Assembly: GCA_016296635.1 (NCBI GenBank)
Contig: JAEDIZ010000024.1
Span: forward strand, 1 to 24,556
Direction of reading: 5' to 3'
DNA length: 24,556 bases
DNA from: Oscillospiraceae bacterium
GTDB taxonomy: Bacteria > Bacillota > Clostridia > Oscillospirales > Oscillospiraceae
The notes beneath the pieces were generated by a model. It was not told the origin of the DNA. It saw only the letters and a list, made by a program, of their open reading frames with translations, and did not search any database. A program made the position numbers and the translations under genes. Position 1 is the first letter of the stretch. Each line of letters begins with the position of its first letter. This document shows, piece by piece, positions 1 through 6,806 of this stretch.

Positions 1-6
1 GATAGA

Positions 7-23
7 GGCAAGACGATCTTGCC
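7..23. repeat. Small perfect palindrome before the window's first terminator
   Basis: GGCAAGA (7-13) and TCTTGCC (17-23) form a 7-bp stem around a CGA loop. It lies just before a stronger terminator hairpin. It may belong to the 3' end or 3' UTR of a plus-strand gene outside the window. Nothing else can be said from this fragment. Confidence 0.4.
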
Positions 24-37
24 CATAATTCAAGAGC

Positions 38-75
38 GGCAGCATTTGGAGGATTCTCCAAATGCTGCCTTTTTT
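38..75 (+). terminator. Intrinsic terminator of an upstream plus-strand gene
   Basis: GGCAGCATTTGGA (38-50) pairs with TCCAAATGCTGCC (57-69), and six T follow at 70-75 on the plus strand. The T-tract is only on this strand, so it ends a rightward transcript that begins before base 1. It also separates that transcript from the leftward sortase remnant. Confidence 0.85.
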
Positions 76-85
76 CATTTTCGTT

Positions 86-799
86 TTATTCGTAAATCTC
101 TATAACTCGTCCAACCAACATATATCTTGCGTTTTTGTTTTCATAGGTGCAGGTACACAAGGATACAATTCTGTCTCCTTTTTGCACATCTGCATTGCTT
201 TTGAATGTTGACCTTGCTTTTAGTTCTGCAATGTATGTGCTCATTTCATCAAAATCCGCAAAATCAAACTTCACGAATTCGTCATTGCCGTCTTCAATGG
301 TTCCGCAGATCAGTTATACGCAGCAATCCCCATTGGGTGTGTATATCGTTATCGTAGGGTGTATTTTGTAGAATTCCTGATACTTATATTCGTTGAGGCC
401 CTGAAACATTTCACCGTTTTTCATATTGTGACCATAGATAACGGTGTTGTCGTCTGTAAAAATACCTGAATTGCGATAGTCGATAAAGATGGATCTATTA
501 GAATTATAGCTTCCGTCATACAGGTGCGACAAATAGAATTCGTTGTCTTTTGTATGCATGATAGGATAGTCACCCCCTGCTCCCTCCGCCAAGATCCAGC
601 CTGACACTTCGGGATACCGCTCCTGAAGACTTTGAAAATCCATGGATTGCGCTCTTTTCGGAAACTGCAATTCTGGAAGAGACATTTCGGGTTCTTCTGT
701 TATGGCATCATGAATATCAGTCTGAACTGTTGTATCAAGTTGGATTGTCGACTGTTCCGTTATCTGATCACGAAGTTCGTGATATTTGTCATGCTGCAT
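86..799 (-). pseudogene. Class B sortase remnant, broken by an in-frame stop and lacking its membrane anchor
   Basis: Read on the minus strand, this is a class B sortase: WILAEG, YPIMHTKDNEFYL, IFIDYRN and VIYGHNM (catalytic His) come first, then LCTCTYE (catalytic Cys) and ARYMLVGR (catalytic Arg). The two halves are in the same frame but separated by a TAA at 314-316. A single base change from a TAT Tyr codon would explain it. The reading frame begins at MQHDKYHELRDQ, the stretch that normally follows the N-terminal transmembrane helix, and the codon just before that ATG is TAA, so the anchor is missing too. It starts directly downstream of the tRNA operon terminator with no visible promoter. 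All three catalytic residues survive, so the decay looks recent. Two separate genes are unlikely, because the second half has no ribosome site. Confidence 0.85.
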
Positions 800-860
800 G
801 AATTATCCATTTCAAAAAAGCCTTTATCAATCTTTCCTATTTCGTTTACTAGAGATAAAC

Positions 861-895
861 AAAAAAAGCCTTGAAAACACTAGGTTTTCAAGGCT
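861..895 (-). terminator. Terminator of the five-tRNA operon
   Basis: AGCCTTGAAAAC (867-878) pairs with GTTTTCAAGGCT (884-895). On the minus strand the stem is followed by seven T (861-867). It begins two bases after the CCA end of tRNA-Lys, so it terminates the tRNA transcript. Confidence 0.9.
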
Positions 896-896
896 A

Positions 897-972
897 TGGT
901 GACCCGCTGGAGATTCGAACTCCAGACACCCTGCTTAAAAGGCAGGTGCTCTGCCGACTGAGCTAGCGGGTC
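897..972 (-). tRNA. tRNA-Lys (anticodon TTT)
   Basis: The minus-strand cloverleaf has acceptor GACCCGC/GCGGGTC, D-arm AGCTCAGTCGGCAGAGC, anticodon stem CCTGC/GCAGG with loop CTTTTAA, and T-loop GTTCGAATC. The discriminator A is followed by a genome-encoded CCA (897-899). It is the last gene of the tRNA operon and reads AAA/AAG lysine codons. Confidence 0.96.
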
Positions 973-973
973 A

Positions 974-1048
974 TGGCTGGGGTGGCAGGATTCGAACCTA
1001 CGAATGACGGAGTCAAAGTCCGCTGTGTTACCGCTTCACCACACCCCA
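974..1048 (-). tRNA. tRNA-Gln (anticodon TTG)
   Basis: The minus-strand cloverleaf has acceptor TGGGGTG/CACCCCA, anticodon stem GCGGA/TCCGT with loop CTTTGAC, and T-loop GTTCGAATC. The discriminator is G and CCA is encoded (974-976). The TGG..CCA start with U1-A72 is typical of tRNA-Gln. Only one base separates it from tRNA-Lys. Confidence 0.96.
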
Positions 1049-1083
1049 ATGTTGGTGCGAGACAGCAAACATAAAAGAAAAAA

Positions 1084-1161
1084 TGGGGTGAGTGAAGGGA
1101 CTCGAACCCTCGGTCTTCAGAGCCACAATCTGACGCGTTAGCCAACTACGCTACACCCACC
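1084..1161 (-). tRNA. tRNA-His (anticodon GTG)
   Basis: The minus-strand cloverleaf has acceptor GTGGGTG/CACTCAC, anticodon stem TCAGA/TCTGA with loop TTGTGGC, and an encoded CCA. An extra G at position -1 (base 1161) faces C73, which is the identity signature of tRNA-His. It is third of five in the operon. Confidence 0.95.
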
Positions 1162-1202
1162 ATATTCATTTTTCTTTCAGCTGCCGTTCCAAGCGGTGCT
1201 GA

Positions 1203-1279
1203 TGGCACGCCAGGAGGGACTCGAACCCCCGACCTACTGCTTAGAAGGCAGTTGCTCTATCCAGCTGAGCTACTGGCGT
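1203..1279 (-). tRNA. tRNA-Arg (anticodon TCT)
   Basis: The minus-strand cloverleaf has acceptor ACGCCAG/CTGGCGT, discriminator G and encoded CCA. The anticodon stem is ACTGC/GCAGT with loop CTTCTAA, which gives TCT and reads AGA/AGG. It is second of five in the operon. Confidence 0.96.
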
Positions 1280-1286
1280 ATAGAGA

Positions 1287-1361
1287 TGGAGCGGGTGACG
1301 GGAATCGAACCCGCGTCCCCAGCTTGGAAGGCTGGTGCCCTGGCCGTTGTGCTACACCCGC
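1287..1361 (-). tRNA. tRNA-Gly (anticodon TCC)
   Basis: The minus-strand cloverleaf has acceptor GCGGGTG/CACCCGC, discriminator T and encoded CCA. The anticodon stem is CCAGC/GCTGG with loop CTTCCAA. It is the first tRNA of the operon, about 20 bases after the inferred transcription start. A second glycine tRNA with anticodon GCC is at 6686. Confidence 0.96.
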
Positions 1362-1388
1362 AGGCCAACTGATAAAATCAGCTTAAGC

Positions 1389-1417
1389 ATAATAGCATAT
1401 TCTTCCGCTTCTGTCAA
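1389..1417 (-). promoter_or_regulatory. Promoter of the five-tRNA operon
   Basis: On the minus strand TTGACA (1412-1417) is 17 bases from TATTAT (1389-1394). This is a near-consensus housekeeping sigma promoter, with the start expected near 1382. It lies between the end of the araC-type gene and tRNA-Gly. Confidence 0.88.
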
Positions 1418-1446
1418 GCAGTTTTCCCGTTTTTACAGAAAAAACA

Positions 1447-2286
1447 TCACTCTGATTTCATAGCGCCGGGCGTCTGCCCGAACTGGCGTTTATATGCCCG
1501 AATAAAGCTGGAATAATCTCCGAATCCGCTGGCATCGCAGGCCTCCCGGACACGCATACCGCCCGCGATCAGCTCCTGCGCCAGCATCAGCCGCTTGCCG
1601 ACCAGATAGTTGTGGATCGTATATCCCGTCTGTGCATGGAACTTTCGCATCATGTGATATTTACTGATAAAAAAGCGGGCGGCAAGCGCATCGATTGAGA
1701 TCGGTTCCGTCAGATTTTCCGCCAGATACTGCAGAATTGCCGCAGTCTTTTCATCGCATGTCTTCGGCTCCGTATAATGTAAAGCGTGCTCCTGCATACC
1801 ACGCGCGATCCCGATCAAAAACTGAAACAGCAGCGAATTTGCAAGGATCTGCCGTCCATACCCTTCCTGCGTCAGTTCCTTTTCCAGTTCCGTCAGCACC
1901 GTACGCAGACTGCGGTCCGATCTCTGCGGACGAACAACAAAATGGTACTGCTCCTTTGCCTGTGAAAAACACCGCTCCAGCGCGCAGCTTTCCACACTGC
2001 TGCGGCGAAGAAAGTCCGGAGAAATATAGAGGATCACGCGCTCATAAGGCTTTCCGGGTTCAACCTCCGGTCTGTGGATGCAGCCCTGCGGTACCAGCAC
2101 CAGATCCCCCGCCGACAGCGAATAACTGCGGCCCTCTATCCCATACGATGCCGTCCCCGACAGAAACAGGATAATCTTATGAAATGTGTGATAGTGCCAG
2201 TCCATCCGCTCTTCCATACTGCCGTTCAGATGAAAAAGCCGATAGTCCTCTCTCAGATACCCTCTCTGCTCATATCCCTGCTCCAT
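1447..2286 (-). CDS. AraC-family transcriptional regulator (cupin plus double HTH)
   Basis: A 279-residue regulator. An N-terminal cupin-like effector domain (about residues 20-100) carries WHYHTFHKI and GDLVLVPQGCIHRP, the usual pattern of a sugar-sensing AraC protein. The C-terminal double helix-turn-helix (about 185-275) contains ISIDALAARFFISKYHMMRKF and GFGDYSSFIRAYKRQFGQTP, the conserved AraC signature. I chose the ATG at 2286 because AGGAGGT sits 7 bases ahead of it. The upstream extension to 2370 would run through the gene's own promoter and a terminator. It neighbours the MFS gene and the dgoD operon, so control of hexonate use is the likely job, although the effector is not shown by the sequence. 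Two direct repeats at its promoter suggest autoregulation. Confidence 0.92.
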   Translation of the reverse strand: MEQGYEQRGYLREDYRLFHLNGSMEERMDWHYHTFHKIILFLSGTASYGIEGRSYSLSAGDLVLVPQGCIHRPEVEPGKPYERVILYISPDFLRRSSVESCALERCFSQAKEQYHFVVRPQRSDRSLRTVLTELEKELTQEGYGRQILANSLLFQFLIGIARGMQEHALHYTEPKTCDEKTAAILQYLAENLTEPISIDALAARFFISKYHMMRKFHAQTGYTIHNYLVGKRLMLAQELIAGGMRVREACDASGFGDYSSFIRAYKRQFGQTPGAMKSE

Positions 2287-2303
2287 CTTCGGTACCTCCT
2301 GCA

Positions 2304-2348
2304 GCATATTCTGCAATGATATTACCACATTTCTTGCATTTTCTGCAA
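2304..2348 (-). promoter_or_regulatory. Promoter of the AraC-type gene with two direct repeats (candidate operator)
   Basis: On the minus strand TTGCAG (2343-2348) is 18 bases from TAATAT (2319-2324). A 13-base direct repeat, TTGCAGAAAATGC (2336-2348) and TTGCAGAATATGC (2304-2316), differs at one base and is spaced 32 bases, about three helical turns. One copy covers the -35 box and the other lies near the transcription start. AraC proteins commonly bind direct repeats on one face of the helix. Binding by this regulator is inference. Confidence 0.6.
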
Positions 2349-2360
2349 CACAGAAGCATG

Positions 2361-2390
2361 AAAAAACCACTCCCGCAGGAGTGGTTTTTT
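2361..2390 (-). terminator. Terminator after the MFS gene (symmetrical)
   Basis: AAAAAACCACTCC (2361-2373) and GGAGTGGTTTTTT (2378-2390) form a strong stem with T-tracts on both strands. It begins about ten bases after the MFS stop on the minus strand and insulates the araC-type gene from read-through. Confidence 0.88.
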
Positions 2391-2399
2391 CAGAAACAT

Positions 2400-3578
2400 T
2401 TACTCTTCACATCCGTACTTGCGAACCAATGCCACAAGCAGCAGCGACACAGCCGCAGATACGGCAAACAGAATAAACATTGGTGTATAACCGAACTGCT
2501 CGATCAGAACGCCAAGCAGCATGGAGCCGGCTCCGGCACCCATGTAGGTCAGAAGGTCCATGATTCCGCTGACGGACGCGACATTTCCGCTTTCCAAAAA
2601 CTGCAGCGGAAAAACAGAAAGGAAACTTGTATTCACCAAAGACACCGCCGCATAGATCAGGCCGAAGCAGGCAGCCGCCCCCACGGGACTGATGCCGCCC
2701 AGAATCAAGCGGATCGCCGCTGCAGCGCAGACCGTAAAGCCGGCAATATTGACCACCTGCACACGCTCTCTGCAAAGCCGATAGCAGAGCGGATAGACCA
2801 GCCGTCCGACCAAACCGACCAGCGGCACCACCAGTACAAACCAGACGCTCTGCTTAAGATCGATGGCATAGAACTGCACAAAGAATGCAGGCAGCCAAAG
2901 GCTGACATTGTCTTTCACGATGCCGTGCAGAAATGCGGGAATTAAGGCAGTTTGCACATCCGAAGCGGAAAAGAGCTTCGTCACGGAAACCTTTTGATGC
3001 GGCGGCAGCTCTCCGGCGGAAATCGACCGTCCGCTCACCGTTACCCATACGCAGCAGATGATGCAGATCGCACCCGGCAGGAAAAATGCAAAAATAAAAC
3101 CGAAGCTGCTGACGAAATATGCGCCCAAAAGATAACCCATCACCGTACCGGTGGATACAGCCGTAACCATAAACGAAGTAATCTTCGTACGCTTCCGTTC
3201 CGGAACGCTGGCTGCAACGATCCGAAGCACAGAACCCCACAGCATGGACTGTGCAAAGGCATTCAGCGCACAGAACGCCGCGATCATCAGATAAGGCGGC
3301 AGAAAACCGATGCCGATGTTGGCGATTGCCGCCAGCAGAAGACCGATCCCGATCATCCGGGCCGGTGGATATTTATCGCTGAGACGGCCGCTGAAGAATC
3401 TGCCGATGGCGTAGACAATTGAAAATGCACTGCCCAGGAAGCCAAACTGTGCAGAGGTCAGCTTTCCTGCCGCGATCATTTCAGGCGATGCCACAGAAAG
3501 ATTCACACGCGCAATATAAATTGAACAGTACGCACAATAACAAGCCAGCAAAAGCCAGATCGTCCGTTTTTTCCCCAT
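2400..3578 (-). CDS. MFS transporter, OPA/UhpC-like, probable sugar-acid uptake
   Basis: A 392-residue polytopic membrane protein with about 12 hydrophobic segments and a central charged loop (about 185-205). The segment after TM1 reads YIARVNLSVASPEM, and the TM2-3 loop has GRFFSGRLSDKYPPARM, the MFS motif-A region as seen in the organophosphate:phosphate antiporter/UhpC-like branch. Length is usual for an MFS protein. The start is supported by AGGTGAG six bases ahead. It is divergent from dgoD, so import of galactonate or a related hexonate is the simplest guess. The substrate cannot be read from sequence, and sugar phosphates are an alternative. Its promoter faces the dgoD promoter (see the two promoter entries). 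Confidence 0.85.
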   Translation of the reverse strand: MGKKRTIWLLLACYCAYCSIYIARVNLSVASPEMIAAGKLTSAQFGFLGSAFSIVYAIGRFFSGRLSDKYPPARMIGIGLLLAAIANIGIGFLPPYLMIAAFCALNAFAQSMLWGSVLRIVAASVPERKRTKITSFMVTAVSTGTVMGYLLGAYFVSSFGFIFAFFLPGAICIICCVWVTVSGRSISAGELPPHQKVSVTKLFSASDVQTALIPAFLHGIVKDNVSLWLPAFFVQFYAIDLKQSVWFVLVVPLVGLVGRLVYPLCYRLCRERVQVVNIAGFTVCAAAAIRLILGGISPVGAAACFGLIYAAVSLVNTSFLSVFPLQFLESGNVASVSGIMDLLTYMGAGAGSMLLGVLIEQFGYTPMFILFAVSAAVSLLLVALVRKYGCEE

Positions 3579-3593
3579 TGTGTTCTCACCTGC

Positions 3594-3622
3594 TTGACAT
3601 CAACTTGAACTGTTTTTATAAT
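3594..3622 (+). promoter_or_regulatory. Promoter of the dgoD operon
   Basis: TTGACA (3594-3599), a 17-base spacer and TATAAT (3617-3622) make a perfect consensus promoter. The start is expected near 3629, giving a leader of about 114 bases to dgoD. Such strength in a catabolic operon implies that a repressor or interference holds it down. It lies inside the transcribed leader of the opposing MFS transcript. Confidence 0.85.
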
Positions 3623-3652
3623 TCTTTTTACAATGGTTTTCAGTCCGCTCCC

Positions 3653-3681
3653 ATCATAATTGTGAGAAGTTGGAAAGTCAA
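3653..3681 (-). promoter_or_regulatory. Promoter of the MFS transporter gene
   Basis: On the minus strand TTGACT (3676-3681) is exactly 17 bases from TATGAT (3653-3658). The start is expected near 3646. It points leftward toward the dgoD promoter, which points rightward, so the two initial transcripts overlap by roughly 18 bases and each polymerase must cross the other promoter. Confidence 0.8.
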
Positions 3682-3742
3682 TCTTTTTCAAAACTGCCTT
3701 TTTCATAAAGAAGCAAACTGACAGATCGACGGAGGAAATACT

Positions 3743-4891
3743 ATGAAAATCACGAAGCTCACGCTGTATCCCGTCCAGCCGCGCTGGCTGTTTCTGAAAA
3801 TCGACACCGATGAAGGCATCTCCGGCTGGGGCGAGCCCGTTATTGAGGGCAAAGCCGCTTCCGTTGCCGCCTGCGTGCGCGAAATGGAGGATTATCTGAT
3901 CGGTCAGGATCCGCGCAACATTGAGGATCTCTGGCAGGTACTCTATCGCGGCGCCTTCTATCGCGGCGGTCCGGTAGTCTCCAGCGCCATCTCCGGCATT
4001 GAGCAGGCCCTTTGGGACATCAAGGGCAAGTTCTACAACATGCCTGTGTACGAATTTCTCGGCGGCGCCTGCCGCAAGAATATCCCCATCTACTGCTGGA
4101 TCGGCGGCGACCGTCCGGCGGATGTCGGCCGTGAGGCTCTGCGGCAGAAAAGCCTCGGCTTCAGCGCCGTCAAGATGAACGCCACGGAGGAGCTTCATTA
4201 CATCGACTCCTTCGAAAAGATCGATGCTGTCTGCGAGCGCGTAGCGGCTATCCGCGAAACCTGCGGCAAGTATTTCGGCATTGCCGTCGATTTCCACGGC
4301 CGTGTCCATAAGTCCATGGCCAAGGAGCTGGCCCATCAGCTGGACGAATACCATCTGATGTTCATTGAAGAGCCGGTGCTTTCCGAGAACTATGAAGCGC
4401 TGCGCGAGATCTCCAAATTCACTTCCACGCCCATCGCCCTGGGCGAGCGGCTTTTCACCCGCTGGGATTTCAAGAAGATCTTCGAGCAGGGCATCGCCGA
4501 TATTCTGCAGCCGGATCTTTCCCATGCAGGCGGCATTCTGGAGGTGCGCAAGATCTCTGCCATGGCAGAGGCCTATGACATGGCCATTGCGCCCCATTGT
4601 CCCCTCGGCCCCATCGCGCTGGCGGCCTGCCTGCAGCTCGACGCCTGCACGCCCAACGCCTACATTCAGGAGCAGTCCCTCGGCATCCATTACAACCAGG
4701 GCAGCGACCTGATGGATTATCTCACCGATCGGGATGCGTTCCACTATGAAAACGGCGTTGTTCCGCTTCTCACCGGCCCGGGTCTCGGCATTGAGGTCAA
4801 CGAAGAACTGATAAAAGAAAAGGCCGCCATCGGCCACAACTGGAAAAATCCCGTCTGGCGCAATGCCGACGGCACCGTTGCCGAATGGTAA
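3743..4891 (+). CDS. dgoD: D-galactonate dehydratase
   Basis: Enolase-superfamily (mandelate racemase type) dehydratase that converts D-galactonate to 2-keto-3-deoxy-D-galactonate and water, with Mg2+, in the cytoplasm. It is 382 residues, as is E. coli DgoD, and aligns along its length by eye. Metal ligands are D183 (VDFHGR), E209 (FIEEPV) and E235 (LGER). The catalytic histidines are H185 and H285 (APHCPLGP), and E310 (QEQS) is present. Residue numbers match the E. coli enzyme, which makes the galactonate call better than a generic family call. GGAGG precedes the ATG by seven bases. It is first of a three-gene operon with an aldolase 22 bases downstream. Other hexonates cannot be fully excluded. 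Confidence 0.93.
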   Translation: MKITKLTLYPVQPRWLFLKIDTDEGISGWGEPVIEGKAASVAACVREMEDYLIGQDPRNIEDLWQVLYRGAFYRGGPVVSSAISGIEQALWDIKGKFYNMPVYEFLGGACRKNIPIYCWIGGDRPADVGREALRQKSLGFSAVKMNATEELHYIDSFEKIDAVCERVAAIRETCGKYFGIAVDFHGRVHKSMAKELAHQLDEYHLMFIEEPVLSENYEALREISKFTSTPIALGERLFTRWDFKKIFEQGIADILQPDLSHAGGILEVRKISAMAEAYDMAIAPHCPLGPIALAACLQLDACTPNAYIQEQSLGIHYNQGSDLMDYLTDRDAFHYENGVVPLLTGPGLGIEVNEELIKEKAAIGHNWKNPVWRNADGTVAEW

Positions 4892-4913
4892 CAGACTAAA
4901 GGAGTCAATAAAA

Positions 4914-5558
4914 ATGAGAGAAACCATCATTCAGAAGGTACTGGATAAAAAACTGATCGCCATCGTCCGCGGTGTTTACGGCGAGGACTGCCTGAAGCTT
5001 GCAGAAGCGCTCTATGCCGGCGGCGTGGAAATGATGGAGGTCACCTTCGACCAGAGTCAGCCGGAAAAGCTCTCGCAGACCTCCGACACCGTCAAGCTGC
5101 TCTGCGAAAACCTCGGCGATAAAATGATTTTCGGAGCAGGCACTGTCACCACCATCGAGATGGTGCAGCTGGCAGAGGACGCCGGCGCGCAGTTCATCGT
5201 CTCCCCGGATACCAACGAAGCCGTCATCCGCAAAACCGTGGCAGACGGGCTTGTTTCCATGCCCGGCGCCATGACCCCCACCGAAATTCTGCAGGCACAC
5301 GAATACGGCGCAGACTTTGTCAAGCTCTTCCCCGCCTCCGCCCTCGGTCCGTCCTATCTGAAGGCCGTGAAGGCGCCAATCAGCCATGTGCAAATACTTG
5401 CAGTCGGCGGCGTCAATGAGCAGAATCTTAAATCCTTCCTTAATGCCGGTGCTGTCGGCGCGGGCGTCGGAGGAAATCTAGTCAACAAGGCATGGATCGC
5501 CGCCGGTGAATTTGACAAGATCACCGCCGCAGCCAAAGCCTTTACCGATCAGCTTTAA
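4914..5558 (+). CDS. eda: KDPG/KDPGal aldolase
   Basis: Class I aldolase of 214 residues that cleaves 2-keto-3-deoxy-6-phospho-galactonate (or -gluconate) to pyruvate and D-glyceraldehyde 3-phosphate. The family pattern is clear: IAIVRG near residue 15, MEVTF with the catalytic Glu42, FGAGTV at 73-78, SPDTNE, and the Schiff-base Lys137 in FVKLFPAS. A glycine-rich phosphate site follows (LAVGGV and GAGVGG). The start is set by AAGGAG ten bases before the ATG. It lies between dgoD and a kinase, so in this pathway it most likely acts as the DgoA-type enzyme. The protein sequence alone does not decide between the gluco and galacto epimers, and many family members accept both. Confidence 0.9.
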   Translation: MRETIIQKVLDKKLIAIVRGVYGEDCLKLAEALYAGGVEMMEVTFDQSQPEKLSQTSDTVKLLCENLGDKMIFGAGTVTTIEMVQLAEDAGAQFIVSPDTNEAVIRKTVADGLVSMPGAMTPTEILQAHEYGADFVKLFPASALGPSYLKAVKAPISHVQILAVGGVNEQNLKSFLNAGAVGAGVGGNLVNKAWIAAGEFDKITAAAKAFTDQL

Positions 5559-5570
5559 GGAGGAAGCACC

Positions 5571-6593
5571 ATGGCAAGAATCATCACCTTCGGCGAGATC
5601 ATGCTTCGCCTGAATCCGGAAGGCTACCGCCGCTTCGTGCAGGCCAACTGCTTTGAAGCTTCTTATGCAGGCGGCGAGGCAAATGTCGCTGTATCGCTCG
5701 CAAACTACGGCATGGATGCCGCCTACGTCACCAAGGTTCCCGCCCACGAGATCGGGCAGAGCGCCGTCAATGCCCTGCGGCAGTACGGCGTGGATACCTC
5801 GCTGATCCTGCGCGGCGGCGACAGACTGGGCGTCTATTTTGTGGAAAAGGGTGCTTCGCAGCGTGCCAGCAAGGTCATCTATGACCGGGCAAATTCCGCC
5901 GTTGCACTTTCCAAAAAGGAAGAATACGACTGGGACAAGATTTTTGACGGCGCTGACTGGTTCCATTGGACGGGCATCACGCCCGCTCTCGGCGGTGAAC
6001 TGCCGGAGATCTGTCTGGAAGCCTGCAAGGCAGCCAAGGCACGCGGCATTACGATCTCCTGCGACCTCAACTACCGCAAGAAGCTCTGGACAACGGAGCA
6101 GGCAGGCAAGGTCATGGCGGAGCTTCTTCCCTATGTGGATGTCTGCATTGCAAACGAAGAGGATGCGAAGGATGTATTCGGCATTGAGGCCGAGCACACC
6201 GATATTTCCGCCGGCAAACTCGATCACAACGGCTATATCTCCGTTGCCCGCCAGCTTACCGAGCGCTTTGGCTGCAAAGCTGTAGCCATCACGCTGCGTT
6301 CTTCCATCTCCGCCAGCGACAACGACTGGGCCGGTATGCTTTACACGAATGGCGAGGCCTTCTTCTCCCCGACCTACCATGTGCATATCGTAGACCGCGT
6401 CGGCGGCGGCGACAGCTTCGGCGGCGGTCTGATCTACGCCATGCTGACGAACAAGGCGCCGCAGGATGTGATTAACTTCGCGGTTGCTGCCTCCTGCCTC
6501 AAGCACGCCGTTGAATTTGACTTCAACATGATGCGCGTGCAGGAAGTGGAAGCGCTGGCAGCCGGCAATGCCTCCGGCAGAGTGCAGCGATAA
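5571..6593 (+). CDS. kdgK: 2-keto-3-deoxy-hexonate kinase, PfkB family
   Basis: PfkB/ribokinase-fold sugar kinase of 340 residues that phosphorylates 2-keto-3-deoxygluconate/galactonate with ATP. N-terminal features are ITFGEIMLRL and YAGGEANVA (substrate side). DLNYRKKLW (165-173) matches KDG kinases, and the C-terminal PfkB signature reads DRVGGGDSFGGG with catalytic base Asp281. The usual signature has GAGD, so the GGGD here is a mild variant. AAGGAGG overlaps the end of the aldolase gene, and only 12 bases separate the two genes. It supplies the phosphorylated substrate of the aldolase and completes dehydratase-kinase-aldolase. It is not related to E. coli DgoK, so the same step is done by a different kinase family. 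Confidence 0.9.
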   Translation: MARIITFGEIMLRLNPEGYRRFVQANCFEASYAGGEANVAVSLANYGMDAAYVTKVPAHEIGQSAVNALRQYGVDTSLILRGGDRLGVYFVEKGASQRASKVIYDRANSAVALSKKEEYDWDKIFDGADWFHWTGITPALGGELPEICLEACKAAKARGITISCDLNYRKKLWTTEQAGKVMAELLPYVDVCIANEEDAKDVFGIEAEHTDISAGKLDHNGYISVARQLTERFGCKAVAITLRSSISASDNDWAGMLYTNGEAFFSPTYHVHIVDRVGGGDSFGGGLIYAMLTNKAPQDVINFAVAASCLKHAVEFDFNMMRVQEVEALAAGNASGRVQR

Positions 6594-6610
6594 ACAATCA
6601 GAAACTATAA

Positions 6611-6638
6611 AACGGGCACCGTTTCGGCGGTGCCCGTT
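6611..6638 (+). terminator. Hairpin ending the dgoD operon
   Basis: AACGGGCACCG (6611-6621) pairs perfectly with CGGTGCCCGTT (6628-6638), 18 bases after the kinase stop. The plus strand lacks a T-tract (ATGTGC follows). On the minus strand TTTTATAGTTT follows, so it may also act as a backup stop behind the tRNA-Gly terminator. Confidence 0.65.
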
Positions 6639-6646
6639 ATGTGCAT

Positions 6647-6684
6647 AAAAAAGAAATCGCTGTGAACAGTTGTTCACAGCGATT
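6647..6684 (-). terminator. Terminator of tRNA-Gly(GCC)
   Basis: AATCGCTGTGAACA (6655-6668) and TGTTCACAGCGATT (6671-6684) form a 14-base perfect inverted repeat. On the minus strand it is followed by TCTTTTTT. It begins directly after the CCA end of the tRNA. Confidence 0.88.
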
Positions 6685-6685
6685 A

Positions 6686-6761
6686 TGGAGCGGGTGACGA
6701 GGCTCGAACTCGCTACCTCCACCTTGGCAAGGTGGCGCTCTACCGGATGAGCTACACCCGC
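6686..6761 (-). tRNA. tRNA-Gly (anticodon GCC)
   Basis: The minus-strand cloverleaf has acceptor GCGGGTG/CACCCGC, D-arm AGCTCATCCGGTAGAGC, anticodon stem CCACC/GGTGG with loop TTGCCAA, discriminator T and encoded CCA (6686-6688). It is a single-gene unit with its own promoter and terminator, and it reads GGC/GGU. Confidence 0.96.
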
Positions 6762-6778
6762 ATCAACGATGCAGATGT

Positions 6779-6806
6779 ATTATAGCAAATAAATCTGATT
6801 TGTCAA
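6779..6806 (-). promoter_or_regulatory. Promoter of tRNA-Gly(GCC)
   Basis: On the minus strand TTGACA (6801-6806) is 16 bases from TATAAT (6779-6784). The TGA stop of the upstream lipoprotein gene (6803-6805) lies inside the -35 box, so the coding end and the promoter share bases. No terminator separates the two genes. Confidence 0.85.

Noticed and set aside
86..316. Two separate small genes in place of one broken sortase
   Set aside because: Both pieces are in the same frame, together give one class B sortase, and the second piece has only a GTG without a ribosome site.
2287..2370. N-terminal extension of the AraC-type regulator
   Set aside because: The extension covers the likely promoter and part of a terminator, while ATG 2286 has an excellent AGGAGGT.
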